This document shows, one piece after another, positions 35,880 through 46,984 of a stretch of DNA of 64,000 nt (the first letter of the stretch is position 1; each line of letters starts with the position of its first letter). The position numbers were made by a program, and so were the translations under genes. Where the stretch lies: the NCBI GenBank assembly GCA_024138025.1, contig JAMXBD010000634.1, positions 496,001 to 560,000 on the forward strand, written 5' to 3'. The stretch comes from Combretum micranthum. Its lineage: Eukaryota > Streptophyta > Magnoliopsida > Myrtales > Combretaceae. The notes under the pieces were generated by a model, which did no database searches, was not told the origin of the DNA, and saw only the letters and a program-made list of their open reading frames with translations.

Positions 35880-36646
35880 ACACGAGCTGATAGCTCCAAA
35901 AAAGCCCCAAGTATTTTTCCTATCCCGATAGAAAACACCAACCTATCCCCTCCTCACACACCTATCGACTTAATGGGCAATAGTAACAACATTTTTGCTA
36001 GTACTTTTCTTGAAAATATGAGTGGCCCCTATCGAGAAGGATCCAATGGTTCATTGCTCCCCCACCCCGCCCATCTCGACCACAGTAAGCTTATCTTCCT
36101 CAAAGAGTGAAACGTCTCTTCACAGTAGGAAGAAAAACCATAACAAAGGAAAAAGCATTCTCTTTCCCATCCAGGGCGCATCTTTACCAAACGGTGATCT
36201 CTGCTCAACTTCTCAGTCACTGATCTTCCACCCCACAACTGAACCCAAGCTAGCTAATTTAGGTAATCCAAACAGAGGCATTTAGAGCTCGGGTCCTAGC
36301 AAAAGTCACGGATAGGACTGAACTCTTTCAAAGCAACTTGTGGAGAAAGTCCCAACCCTAAAGTTCCAATGGACCTTTGTGAGAGGAAGGACCTTAGCAT
36401 CACCAATGGGACGAATGGAAGTGATAAACAAAGGAAACCTCCAAATGGAAATGGTGCAACTAGAGTGGACTTTAGACCAGGAGACACTAGAAAGGCTGGA
36501 ATGGACGATCAGGGGAATAGCGATCTCCATCATGATGGAAACGACTACTCAGACAGCATTAATACACCCCCTTCCAACAACCAATGGAAGTTGGCTAGAT
36601 ATAGCAATGGCTAATGCTAATATGGGATAAAAATGCTTTGATCTTC
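35880..36646 (+). pseudogene. GC-richer coding-like remnant, unidentified (possibly LINE ORF1)
   Basis: Distinctly less AT-rich than its surroundings. Plus-strand frames include MGNSNNIFASTFLENMSGPY (from about 35973, stopping at about 36110) and, after frameshifts, FRPGDTRKAGMDDQGNSDLH (within 36369-36614). The hydrophilic Asn/Gly/Asp-rich character and the position next to a retroelement suggest a retrotransposon protein tail. I cannot assign a family. The overlapping frames on both strands are mutually exclusive readings of one remnant. Confidence 0.3.
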
Positions 36647-37298
36647 TAATAGGAATCAACAAGCCTGAAATCGTTGGAAAAGAAAGCAATTTCAAGGTCG
36701 ACACAAAAGATTAAGCTTAAAGTCTCATACATCAGTCTTTAATTGTTTTGATGTCTTTTCGAATTTCTTTTGTGGTTTTTCGAATTTCTTTGTTTTTATT
36801 AATATAGGAATTATTTACAATTATGTTTTTTAGTTACATAACTGCCATAATTATGTTTTTCAGTTATGTTGTGTAACTGCCACAATTATATTATTTAGTT
36901 ACATAACTACCTTTAAATAAGTCTATATCTAAACACTAGTAACTACTTAAAATAGATATGGAAGTTTTTATCATATCTTTTAAGATATTTGAGAGCACTT
37001 TTTATATGAAACCCTTTGTGGTGATTTTGAATATTGAGTTTTGATTCTCTTTATTCTTGAGTTCTTATCAATTCTTGTGTCATATAAAATTGTGATAAAC
37101 CCTTTCATTAGACTCTTGTGATTCTTTTAACATTGTGATTAATTTATAGATCGTGGTCCCTATCGTTCTATAATCTAATAACAAATTAGTTTAATTTTGT
37201 TGTTCGTAGATTCTATCGAACAATAATTTTATCCATATCATTTCTATTGGAAAACCCTAAAAAATTAGATCAAGATTCAACTTCCTTATGCTCGATCA
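36647..37298 (+). repeat. 5' LTR of the gag-protease derivative (652 bp)
   Basis: Aligns along its length with 39099-39782. Repeated TTATGTTTTTYAGTTA words are shared. The promoter region has only TCTATATCTAAACAC where the 3' LTR has a long TA run. Confidence 0.85.
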
Positions 37299-37433
37299 AA
37301 TTTGGTATTAGAGCAAAGATTTGTGCAGAAATTGTTGTTTGATGTGGATTAATTTCAGGTTGGTTTAATTTTCCTTCGTGAATTCTTTTGTTGTTATTGA
37401 ATTTTGTCCTGTTGCGTTGGTGATTGTGGAGAG

Positions 37434-38480
37434 ATGTCGTCGGATGGAAGTAATAGTATTAATGTCAATAATAGTAGGGTTGAAGGAATAATAACAACAA
37501 TGGTGGTGATGAAGAAGATGTTGTGACTAGACAAGAATTTACACAATTGCAAACTAGGGTTAATTGGATGCAATGTGAGAAGAATTTTGGAAAGATTGGA
37601 GGTGAGAGATAGGAGGAGTCGAGTGGATCAAGTCATAAGAGACATTCTAGTGAAGATTCTGATGGGAATAGTGAAAGAAATAGGAGGCAAGAAGGTGGGG
37701 ATGATAGGAAAAGGGGAATTGATAATATTAAATTAAAAATTCTAACCTTCACTAGAAGTAATAGACTAAAGAAATTTCTTGATTGGGTATCAAGGGTAGA
37801 GAAGGTTTTTTATTGTTATGAATGAGATGAACACATAAAGGTAAATATGACATCTCTAGCATTTTCTGATTATGCTAGTTTGTTGTAGGATAAGTTACAG
37901 GTTGAGAGACAAAGATCTGATAAAGACAAGGTGCGTTCATGGGCTTTGAGGAAGAGATTGATGAGATGAAGGTTTGTGCCAGATGACCTATAAACAAGAG
38001 TTGTTTACATTCCTTGAGGCAAGCTAAGCGAAGTGTAGAGGAGTATGTAAAGGAGTTTGAAACGTTGATGGAGAGATGTGATATTCGAGAGTCTTCATAT
38101 GATTCTATAGCTAGGTTTATCAATGTGCTGAAGATAGACATCACTAGTATAGTAGAACTCTAGCATTATCAAACCTTGGAGGATGTGATTAAGTTGGCTG
38201 GTAGGGTTGATAGACAACAGCGTAGGCGCTCTCAAAAATCATATTATCATGGCAAATCTGATAAGGAGGAGAAGAAAGTGATTGGTAATGAGAAGAATAA
38301 AGAGAAAGAGATGGAAGACAAAGCACCTGATCAAACATAATAGAGAAGAAGTCGGGAGATCAAATGTTTCAAGTGTTTAGGACATGGCCTTATTACTTCT
38401 CAATATCCTAATAAGAAGGTTATGGTCATGAAAGGGAACAACATTGAGAATGAGGAAGAAGAATAGAAGAGTAGTGGGAA
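37434..38480 (+). pseudogene. Degenerate gag of the Ty3/gypsy derivative
   Basis: Starts MSSDGSNSINVNN, then shifts frame to VVTRQEFTQLQTRVNWM. The capsid core reads FLDWVSRVEKVFYCYE, then VNMTSLAFSDYASL and DKLQVERQRSDKDKVRSWAL, the pattern of chromovirus-type Retrotrans_gag domains. A zinc-knuckle relic, IKCFKCLGHGLITSQYPNK, lies at about 38357-38413. Its spacing is altered and the last Cys is replaced by Tyr. Several stops. Confidence 0.7.
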
Positions 38481-38583
38481 AAAAGTGCAAGAAGAGAACA
38501 TGTCTGATTTGCCTTTGACATTAATTCTTGAGCAGAAGCATGTGATTCCAGGCCAGTGAACTAATCTGTTCGACATTCAGAGC

Positions 38584-38859
38584 TTGGTGCATGGAAAATC
38601 TTGTCTGACTATCATTGATAGTGGTAGATGTGCCAATGTAATTTCTACTAGATTGGTTCTTAAATTAGAATTACAGGTGGAGCAACATCCAAAACCATAT
38701 GCTTTTCATTGGATTAATCATCAAGTACCTATTCATGTGCATAAACAGGTGCATGTACCTATTTCCATTGGTGATTATACTGATGAGTTATTATGTGATG
38801 TAGTACCCATGGATGCTACACACTTGATTCTTGGAAGACTATGGCAAGATGATCTTTGA
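38584..38859 (+). pseudogene. Aspartic protease domain of the Ty3/gypsy derivative
   Basis: A 91-residue open stretch containing LTIIDSGRCANVISTRLVLK, where DSG is the aspartic protease active-site triad. ELLCDVVPMDATHLILGRLW matches the flap-distal DVxPMDAxHxLLGRPWxxD motif of plant Ty3/gypsy proteases. It is the best preserved part of this element. It ends at a stop just before the PTFEGYKNEY linker that normally leads to RT. Confidence 0.8.
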
Positions 38860-39098
38860 CCTACATTTGAGGGGTATAAGAATGAGTACACTACTTAACA
38901 TCGGGGTAAGATATACAAGCTGCTTCCTATGAGTTATGAAGAGATACAACAGGCCAAGATGATGCATGTTAAGAAGATCAAAGGATTGAGAAGTTTGTTT
39001 GCATGGACCAATTGGATGACAACTTCGAATCTAACTCTAAAAGTTTAGAAAATGAAGAATCAAGATTCGAGGACGAATCTTCTTATACCCAGGAGTAA

Positions 39099-39381
39099 TG
39101 ATAGGAATCAGTAAGCCCAAAATCGTTGGAAAGGAAAGCAAAGAAAATTCAAGGTTGACACAAAAGATTAAAGCTCGAAGTCTTGTACACTAGCCTTTAA
39201 TTGTTTTGATGTTTTTTTGAATTTTTTTATGGCTTTTTGAATTTCTTTGTTTTTTATTAACGTAGGAATTATTTACAATTATGTTTTTCAGTTACGTAAT
39301 AGCCGCAATTATGTTTTTTTCAGTTTTGTTGTGTAATTGCCATAATTATATTTTTCAGTTACGTAACTACCTTGTAATAAG

Positions 39382-39412
<31 letters not shown>

Positions 39413-39782
39413 TAGTAACTATTCAAGATAGATAGAGAAGTTTTTATCATATCTTTTAAGATATTTAAGAGCACTTTCAAGTGTGAAACCCTTTGTGGTG
39501 ATTTTGAATATTGAGTTTTGATTCTCTTTATTCTCGAGTTCTTATCAATTCTTGTGTCATATAGAATTGTGGTGAATCCTATTATTAAAATCTTGTGATT
39601 CTTTTAAGATCGTGATTAATTTATAGATTATAGATCGTGGTCCCTATCGTTATATAATCTAATCAAAACTAGTTTAATTTTGTTATTCGTGAATTCTATT
39701 GAATAATAATTTTATCCATATCATTTCTATTAGAAAACCCTAAAAATTTACATCACGATTCAATCCCCTCAATCTCGCATCA
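39099..39782 (+). repeat. 3' LTR of the gag-protease derivative (684 bp)
   Basis: Partner of 36647-37298. A (TA) run at about 39384-39408 ends in TATATAAAG, which makes a consensus-like TATA box absent from the 5' LTR. Confidence 0.85.
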
Positions 39783-39978
39783 CCTATTAGAATTTTAGGT
39801 CGAATGGATAGGTTTTAAGAAAGAAGACTATTCCCTTGGTAAAAGTGCTATGGAATGGTCAAATTGAAAGGGAAGCCACATAGCAAACATAAAGTTTTAT
39901 GAAACAGAAACATCTAGAGTTGTTTGGTCAGTGAGTGAGGTAAGTTTCAGAGACAAAACTTCTTAAAAGAGGGAAGGG
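39783..39978 (+). pseudogene. Chromodomain tail of a Tekay-type chromovirus integrase
   Basis: Frame pieces read PIRILGRMDR, then VLRKKTIPLVKVLWNGQIER and EAT, followed by LELFGQ and a KLLKRGKG-like tail. PxxILxRxxRVLRxKxIPxVKVLW..xxEEATWE is the C-terminal integrase chromodomain of Tekay/Del-type elements. It abuts the TGAAATATC start of LTR C, as expected for the 3' end of pol. One frameshift and several stops; the rest of the element is missing. Confidence 0.75.
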
Positions 39979-40743
39979 TGAAATATCTTTTAATGCTTAT
40001 CTAATTTGTGCGCGCACACACACACACACACGTATATATATTGTGCTTGCTTGAAATATAGAAATTATAGAAAATATTTAATTAAAAAAATATGATTTGT
40101 TGGCATGATTTATTAATGTGTTGTATTGCATGTTGGAATTTGTTTATATGATTTGAAGTTGATGTTGTATTGTTTGTTTTGTGTGTGATGAAGCCATTAA
40201 CTTTCAATAAAAACTAACCCAAACTTCAAATTAAGCCTTAGCAGATTTTAAAGCCAAAACCCAAGCCCATACACACACCAAACACAAGCTCAAGCCAAGC
40301 ATATGGATAAATATCAATGTTAGCAAAATTTAATGGCAAATATTTAGCAAATTATTAACTTAAACTTCACAAAACCAGAAACCAAAATAGACCAAAATCG
40401 ATGTATTCTTTCAACTGTCAATATCCCATCCAATTCATTTAATTTTCCTCCCTAAATTCATCAAAAATTCCTTTCCATTCATCATCTACAAGTTAAAGCT
40501 ACTTAAGGTAAAGTTTATATACTTATCTATTCACCTATTTCCTTGTTCTTGCATGAATATAATTTTTTTAAAATGAAGTTTTGACGAGTGAAGGATGTTT
40601 GATTATTTAAATAGATCTTTAGGACTTGAATGAATTTCTAGAGCTTATGTCATTTGAGTTATTGGAAGTGTTGTTATTAGTTTGGAGGAATGAGTGTTTT
40701 TGGTATAGGTTATGTGAAGTTTTAAAAGTTGTTTAATGTTAGT

Positions 40744-42244
40744 TGTCACGCCTCGAGGGTATTCTAATAATAATAATCAAGGACCACTCGATTAACATTA
40801 TTAGATTACCTTCTAGGAATGACATGATTTCTAAAAACAGGATCTTTTAGTTGCTTGGATGGAATAAACAAACATATATAAGATGTAAATTAGTAAACAA
40901 CAATTACAAACTATTACAGATCACATGTTTCAGAATTCCTTACAACCTTAACTGATGATTCTAATGCATATTAAATGCATCATAAAACTATTACAGACAT
41001 AGATACTCTAATTCTATACTAAACTTTAAACTTCTGGCTCCTATTCTCTTACCGGGACCATGCTCCTGCTAGTAATGAGCCACGGTCGCAGAGTGAACCT
41101 GAAAGGACTGTGGGAGTGTGAGCTAAAACACGAGCTCAGTGAATAACCAGAACTTATTACACATAGCATACAAGTTATTAATCAATCATATGAAATGCAG
41201 CAATCACACAAATGAACATTACAAGCTTGGATAACCCGGAATCCAAACAGGATGAAGATTTACGCCCTCCCATCGGGGTTGAAGGATCCAATCTATGGTC
41301 CACCTACCCAGGAGAGACTTAAGCTTTCAGGAAATAACAATCTCAATTTAGTTATCTCTTTATACTTATCATGTTTCATTATTTATTTCCTGTTTAGCTT
41401 TAGAAACTCCACTAAGTGTTAGTTATTCTCACGTAATACCATAAGCGGCGTCCTTCGTTTACCATGTAGTTCTTATGGTACTAACAGAACAAAAGTAATC
41501 TTGCAATTAACTACTAGCCCTCTGGCCTAGATAATTCAAGCCTTACCAGAGATCCGAGAACTAACACGTAGTAGGCTACCACTTACTCAATGCTTGTTAT
41601 GCATAGTATGTAATGCATGATTTATTTACATTAAGGTACCAGTAATTTTTAGTCAATTTAGGGGTGATCAAGCAATACAGACACTCAACTTGATACTACA
41701 TACATTATCAAGATACACACAATTTGTTATCACTTAATTTAAAATGACATTGCAATCAAAGGAATACAATACACACTTTCACAAAACAGATCACCAATTT
41801 TTATTATCTTTTATTTAAGGTTCACTACCAGTACAAGAACAACCAATGTAATAAGACTGAGTCACTCACCTGCCCATCCTATTTAATAGTAGTAATCTTC
41901 AGGTAGGTCCTCCCCAATACCCGAGTCACCTATTAAGATCAATAATATAAATATCAAAATTTCAGACTATACAACTTTAGTTTCTATGAATATTTAAGGA
42001 TCCTATTGGTCGGTTGGGTCTTTGTTTTATTCTTAGCTAATTCTTTCGACATAACTCTAAGTTCTAAATTCTTGTACTCTCCATTATCTTTTAAATTATT
42101 TAGTAAATTTTTCTTATAGAGTATATATATATACTTATACTCATAAATTTGGATTATTTAAATTTCCATTGTTATCTATTTATATACAAATATGCTAGTA
42201 TAAACTTAGTATTTACTAACTCATAGTTTATACATATATTTATT
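40744..42244 (-). repeat. Left arm of the fold-back element (inverted LTR copy)
   Basis: Reverse complement of 42267-43762. The differences I saw are about a dozen isolated substitutions and 1-bp indels, for example TTTTATTTAAGG against one extra A in the right arm. It carries the minus-strand exon-like frame at 41883-41929. Confidence 0.95.
41883..41929 (-). other. Exon-like short acidic frame, left arm of the fold-back element
   Basis: After the acceptor-like TCTTAATAG the frame GT|GAC encodes DSGIGEDLPEDYYY and a TAA stop, 47 nt. Same length, context and ending as in LTR family 1. Confidence 0.4.
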
Positions 42245-42266
42245 TTACTAAGAAAACATATCAGTT

Positions 42267-43762
42267 AATAAATATATGTATAAACTATGAGTTAGTAAAT
42301 ACTAAGTTTATACTAGCATATTTGTATATAAATAGATAACAATGGAAATTTAAATAATCCAAATTTATGAGTATAAGTATATATATACTCTATAAGAAAA
42401 ATTTACTAAATAATTTAAAAGATAATGGAGAGTACAAGAATTTAGAACTTAGAGTTATGTCGAAAGAATTAGCTAAGAATAAAACAAAGACCCAACCGAC
42501 CAATAGGATCCTTAAATATTCATAGAAACTAAAGTTGTATAGTCTGAAATTTTGATATTTATATTATTGATCTTAATAGGTGACTCGGGTATTGGGGAGG
42601 ACCTACCTGAAGATTACTATGATTAAATAGGATGGGCAGGTGAGTGACTCAGTCTTATTACATTGGTTGTTCTTGTACTGGTAGTGAACCTTAAATAAAA
42701 AGATAATAAAAATTGGTGATCTGTTTTGTGAAAGTGTGTATTGTATTCCTTTGATTGCAATGTCATTTTAAATTAAGTGATAACAAATTGTGTGTATCTT
42801 GATAATGTATGTAGTATCAAGTTGAGTGTCTGTATTGCTTGATCACCCTAAATTGACTAAAAATTACTGGTACCTTAATGTAAATAAATCATGCATTACA
42901 TACTATGCATAACAAGCATTGAGTAAGTGGTAGCCTACTACGTGTTAGTTCTCGGATCTCTGGTAAGGCTTGAATTATCTAGGCCAGAGGGCTAGTAGTT
43001 AATTGCAAGATTACTTTTGTTCTGTTAGTACCATAAGAACTACATGGTAAACGAAGGACGCCGCTTATGGTATTACGTGAGAATAACTAACACTTAGTGG
43101 AGTTTCTAAAGCTAAACAGGAAATAAATAATGAAACATGATAAGTATAAAGAGATAACTAAATTGAGATTGTTATTTCCTGAAAGCTTAAGTCTCTCCTG
43201 GGTAGGTGGACCATAGATTGGATCCTTCAACCCCGATGGGAGGGCGTAAATCTTCATCCTGTTTGGATTCCGGGTTATCCAAGCTTGTAATGTTCATTTG
43301 TGTGATTGCTGCATTTCATATGATTGATTAATAACTTGTATGCTATGTGTAATAAGTTCTAGTTATTCACTGAGCTCGTGTTTTAGCTCACACTCCCACA
43401 GTCCTTTCAGGTTCACTCTGCGACCGTGGCTCATTACTAGCAGGAGCATGGTCCCGGTAAGAGAATAGGAGCCAGAAGTTTAAAGTTTAGTATAGAATTA
43501 GAGTATCTATGTCTGTAGTAGTTTATGATGCATTTAATAGCATTAGAATCATCAGTTAAGGTTGTAAGGAATTCTGAAACATGTGATCTGTAATAGTTTG
43601 TAATTGTTGTTTACTAATTTACATCTTATATATGTTTGTTTATTCCATCCAAGCAACTAAAAGATCCTGTTTTAGAAATCATGTCATTCCTAGAAGGTAA
43701 TCTAATAATGTTAATCGAGTGGTCCTTGATTATTATTATTAGAATACCCTCGGGGCGTGACA
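42267..43762 (+). repeat. Right arm of the fold-back element (LTR copy in sense orientation)
   Basis: It ends GGCGTGACA and is followed by a primer-binding site, so it is an LTR 3' end in the plus orientation. It contains a donor-like CAG|GTGAGT at 42640 and an acceptor-like CCTTTCAG ending at 43410. These define an intron-like interval of about 770 bp that parallels the one in LTR families 1 and 2. Confidence 0.9.
42580..42626 (+). other. Exon-like short acidic frame, right arm of the fold-back element
   Basis: Encodes DSGIGEDLPEDYYD and TAA after TCTTAATAG. It differs from the left arm at the last codon only (Tyr/Asp). Confidence 0.4.
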
Positions 43763-43771
43763 GATTTTAGT

Positions 43772-43783
43772 TGGTATCAGAGC
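43772..43783 (+). other. Primer-binding site in the fold-back element
   Basis: TGGTATCAGAGC, complementary to the 3' end of plant initiator tRNA-Met. It lies 9 bp after the LTR end GTGACA. It proves that the right arm is a 5' LTR followed by an internal leader. Confidence 0.85.
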
Positions 43784-44462
43784 ATGGTTGCTGGTATAGG
43801 AAAAACAAATATATGTTAAATGTTGAATTAGTAAATATATAGTTAAAATACCCTCGGGGCGTGACATTAGTGATGTGCGGATTTTATGTTTTTAATATTG
43901 TTGAGAGTGTGTGATAAGTTATATGTGGTTTTTATAGTGTGTAAGTTGAAGTAGGATGTGTGAAAAGTGTTAAAAAAAGAAAGAAAGCAAGGGAAGTTGC
44001 AAGGATCCATACATCTTGTCAAACAGTTGTTTCACCATTTGAGTTTTATTGTAAAGCCCCTGTCTCGAAACGGCCCCATTGGGCGGGTGGGTGGGGTGAA
44101 GGTGTTACAGAGCAAAAGACTCTTGAAATGGCCCCGTTTAGAGTGGTTTTTCATTTTTTAATCATTTTTGGGTAAAATACTTGGGTTAAAATGGCCTTCC
44201 ATACAGGCCCGTTTATGGGGGTGTTTGGATTTTTTATTTTGTTATAAAATTGATATAACCCTCCAAACGACTCCATATGAGCCATGCGGCCCTTAAACAG
44301 CATCGTATGGGTGTGAACAATACCTTGCCTTAAAAAAATATTTTAAAATAAAATAGGAATAAGGGAATGAGTTATATAAATACATGTATAAATGCTAACT
44401 TATGTTTTTATATGGATTTTTATTTGAATATGATAAGTGTTAAAGGACTTATGTTATGTCTA

Positions 44463-44840
44463 GTACATGAAAATCATTCGAAATGGAATGGATTGGAATG
44501 GAATGGGAGACGGAATGATAAATCCATTCCTCTATTTGGATACATCATGGAATGGAATGAAACTGATGTTATTTGTTAAAAATATTCCTAGTAATTAATG
44601 TGAATAATAATAAGTATGAAGATAAAAAGGTAATTCAATATTTTTCATTTGTGAGTAAAAAATGGAATCGCAATTCTGCCTTCTCAAAGGCATAATTGAA
44701 TTCCTTTTCAAAGTCGAAATCATTGGTTCCTAGGAATCATGATTCCGACTTTTAAAATGCAACAAAATATAGGAATGGCAATAAAACTCAGATTTGTGAT
44801 TCCATTCCAGGTTCAAACCTTCATACCAAACGTGGTATTA
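44463..44840. repeat. MITE-like insert in LTR C with GGAATGG repeats
   Basis: Starts with repeated GGAATGGAATGG words and ends with GATTCCATTCC..CCAAACGTGG; many words occur in both orientations. No equivalent segment is present in LTR copies A and B. The boundaries are approximate. Confidence 0.35.
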
Positions 44841-45580
44841 GTAATTAATTGTGATTGATCTTTAATTTTATATGAATTGAATTATTTTCTTACAGATTCT
44901 ACTTCTCAATTGAGTGTGCCTACTGATGTTACACGAGATACTACAAGGTACGTAGTAACTTGGATATTATTTGTTAGGATAAACATATTCTAAATTAATA
45001 TTAATCAAAGATGACTTAAAAAGTCGTTTATGATTATTTTGTTGAATTCGATCTAGGGAGCGACAACCCCATTAACGAGGTTAACATAGTGGTTTAAGCG
45101 CTTAGGTTAACTCTGTCATGATGCAATGACGATTTATAAGTGGCTCAACGGGTAGTCGATAAGGGTAACAATATCGATATAATGTTTACTTATTCTTAAG
45201 AGGAAATAATATGATTTAGTTCATATTTATGAGACTGGTTGAACCAAGTAATATTATGGATTAAGTTAAGTAAAGATGACAAATGGCTGTAAACCGTAGA
45301 TGAAGCTACTATTCTTTTTCAATTATATCATGTGGGAGATATAGGTATTCAAGCTACCTATATCAACCTCCTAAGGATTTGTTGTTACTCAAGAACCCTA
45401 ACTTCCCATTGGCTTGTCTACAAAGTTTGAATACTCTTTTGTTGTTTGACAAACTTAATTATAAGTTAATAAATTAATGATTGTTACATTGCATTTAGTC
45501 TAAAAGTGTTTGTTACTTTGTATTTGCTTGTGTTACTTGTGTATTAGATCTTTAGCTCACATTACTACTTTATAGGTCTT

Positions 45581-45646
45581 GAAGATGATGAGTTCTATAC
45601 TCAGTTGAGTTATGCAACCAATTTTGAGGACTTCTTGGACGAGTAG
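45581..45646 (+). other. Exon-like acidic frame in LTR family 2 copy C
   Basis: Downstream of the acceptor-like CTACTTTATAG it reads EDDEFYTQLSYATNFEDFLDE and a TAG stop (split: EDDEFYTQLSY, ATNFEDFLDE). It shares DD-EFY, Y-T and EDFLD with copies A and B although the surrounding LTR is much diverged. Confidence 0.45.
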
Positions 45647-46048
45647 GAGGATTAGGGACCCAACTTTGTTGATGGAAGCTTTTCTAATAGCATAAGAAGA
45701 ATGTTTTATGGATAATGTATGTATTATTAAAGTTTTTATCAAATTTGTATGCATTTTGTCATAGGCTTGATTTCAAGCCAATGTTTTGTAACACCTATGT
45801 ATATGTATATACATGTAGTAAGTCCTTTTTATCTTGTTGATGAAAGGATAACAAAGCTTGTAATACTATGCATAAAGCTTCTATTAATAAGATGTTTTTG
45901 GAAAATAGTTCTTTTAATAGATTTAGACAAAAAATTCATACAAACCCCTTCTTTACAAGGGGCCTTACATGTAATACTGCAGGATTACATATGGCTAGGG
46001 GACTAGATACTCCTAATTTAAAATATATATGGGGTTCTGATCCTTACA

Positions 46049-46984
46049 AGGATAGATTCTAGTATATCATTATAATTCAAGATAATTCAAGAGAATGAGA
46101 CTAGTATACGATTATAATTTTATGATGAACGAAATCTTTCACTGTTATAAGTTTTACATATTTATTTGGATAAATAATTAATTTTAATTTTTTTTATAGT
46201 TGCATTGGTGATACTACAAATGAATGGTACTAATTTTTTTCAATTATGAACTAAATCATATGATTAGGTTCAAATTTAAAAGAAAAATTGAATCACCTGA
46301 ATTGAACCAAACCATACAACGCAAACTCCTAACCATCGCATGTTTATGTATAGAAGGAAAAGTTGTTGCTTCTATAAAGGACTATTTGTGTGAAAATGGA
46401 ATGTGCTATTATACTATGTAAGTCATTACTAGAAGATTGCTTTAGATGTTGGATTTCTAACTTGGTATAACTAGGAGGCCTTAGGTTTCTTAACTACAAA
46501 TTAATTTCCAATATCAAATAATTTTTTTAAGCTATCAATTACTAATTTTTAAAGTTCCGTGTGTACACCATATTACTTTATTTGCACAACATGCTTGCTT
46601 ACAATGAGTATGTGTATAGTAACATGATATTTCCTATTGAACATATGGTTATGGTTATAATTACCCCATATAAAATTATTCATTGTTTATGTCATTTAGG
46701 TATTATATAGCTAAAAATGCTCCTAACTCATATGAGAACAAGCTAAATATTTAGCTTATGAAACAAAAGGTAAGCTAGATTTGCTTGAATCATAGGATTC
46801 CATGCTAGCTACTACTGTACTTTTGATACTTAACTGGACTCTAATGGGGTGCCATAGTGGATGACTAATGTATAAAAAACATATATGAAAGTAGTAAGAG
46901 ATATGATTACTTGAGCAAGTGTCAATTTCAACTATTTTCTTCTCCTTCGTCAACCATGACTATTTATATGCTCTTATTTTGAAT
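46049..46984 (-). repeat. Left part of duplicated intron unit 1
   Basis: Resembles the intron segments at about 53210-53570, 58100-58450 and 62150-62490. Shared landmarks are the AGCTAAAT-TTTAGC-TATGAAAC / GATTTGC motifs, a GACTAATGTATA motif and TTTTAACTATTTTCTTCTC. It belongs to the tandem exon-intron duplication of the receptor kinase. Confidence 0.6.

Larger units (their letters stand above)
36647..39782 (+). mobile_element. Non-autonomous Ty3/gypsy derivative: LTR-gag-protease-LTR
   Basis: Direct LTRs at 36647-37298 and 39099-39782 (ends TRATAGGAATCA and CTCG-ATCA) enclose only 1.8 kb. A primer-binding-like TTTGGTATTAGAGC follows the 5' LTR. Gag and protease can be read, then the sequence jumps to the extreme C-terminus of pol (DSRTNLL), so RT, RNase H and integrase are deleted at about 38985-39010. 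Gag carries stops, so any mobility would have depended on another element. The expected 5-bp target duplications do not match (TCTTC against CCTAT), suggesting recombination after insertion. Confidence 0.8.
40744..43866. mobile_element. 3.1 kb fold-back element made of inverted LTR copies
   Basis: Begins TGTCACGCCTCGAGGG, ends CTCGGGGCGTGACA and is flanked by a perfect 5-bp duplication TTAGT (40739-40743 and 43867-43871). The inside consists of two inverted arms of about 1.5 kb (40744-42244 and 42267-43762), near-identical, with a 22-bp spacer. A primer-binding site, about 65 bp of leader and a 20-bp copy of the LTR end follow. It inserted into LTR C as one unit. No protein is encoded. Confidence 0.9.
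39979..46048 (+). mobile_element. 3' LTR of a Tekay-type chromovirus, family 2 copy C, interrupted
   Basis: Starts TGAAATATC and ends TGATCCTTACA, like copies A and B. Without the nested fold-back element it is about 2.94 kb. It keeps the exon-like acidic frame near its 3' end and has its own GC-rich repeat block (about 44050-44320). Because a chromodomain tail precedes it, this is a 3' LTR rather than a solo LTR. No clear target duplication (AAGGG left, AGGAT right). Confidence 0.7.

Noticed and set aside
36022..36630. Several overlapping open frames on both strands as genes
   Set aside because: They overlap each other in different frames of a short GC-richer stretch; at most one frame per segment can be real, and none shows a recognisable complete domain.
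40739..43871. Fold-back as a DNA transposon (Foldback/MULE type)
   Set aside because: The ends are TG...CA with a 5-bp duplication, and a tRNA-Met primer-binding site follows the right arm, all typical of LTR retroelements rather than of 8-9 bp duplicating DNA transposons.
39974..46053. Target-site duplication around LTR C
   Set aside because: AAGGG on the left and AGGAT on the right do not match, and the left flank is chromodomain sequence of the same element, so no duplication is expected there.
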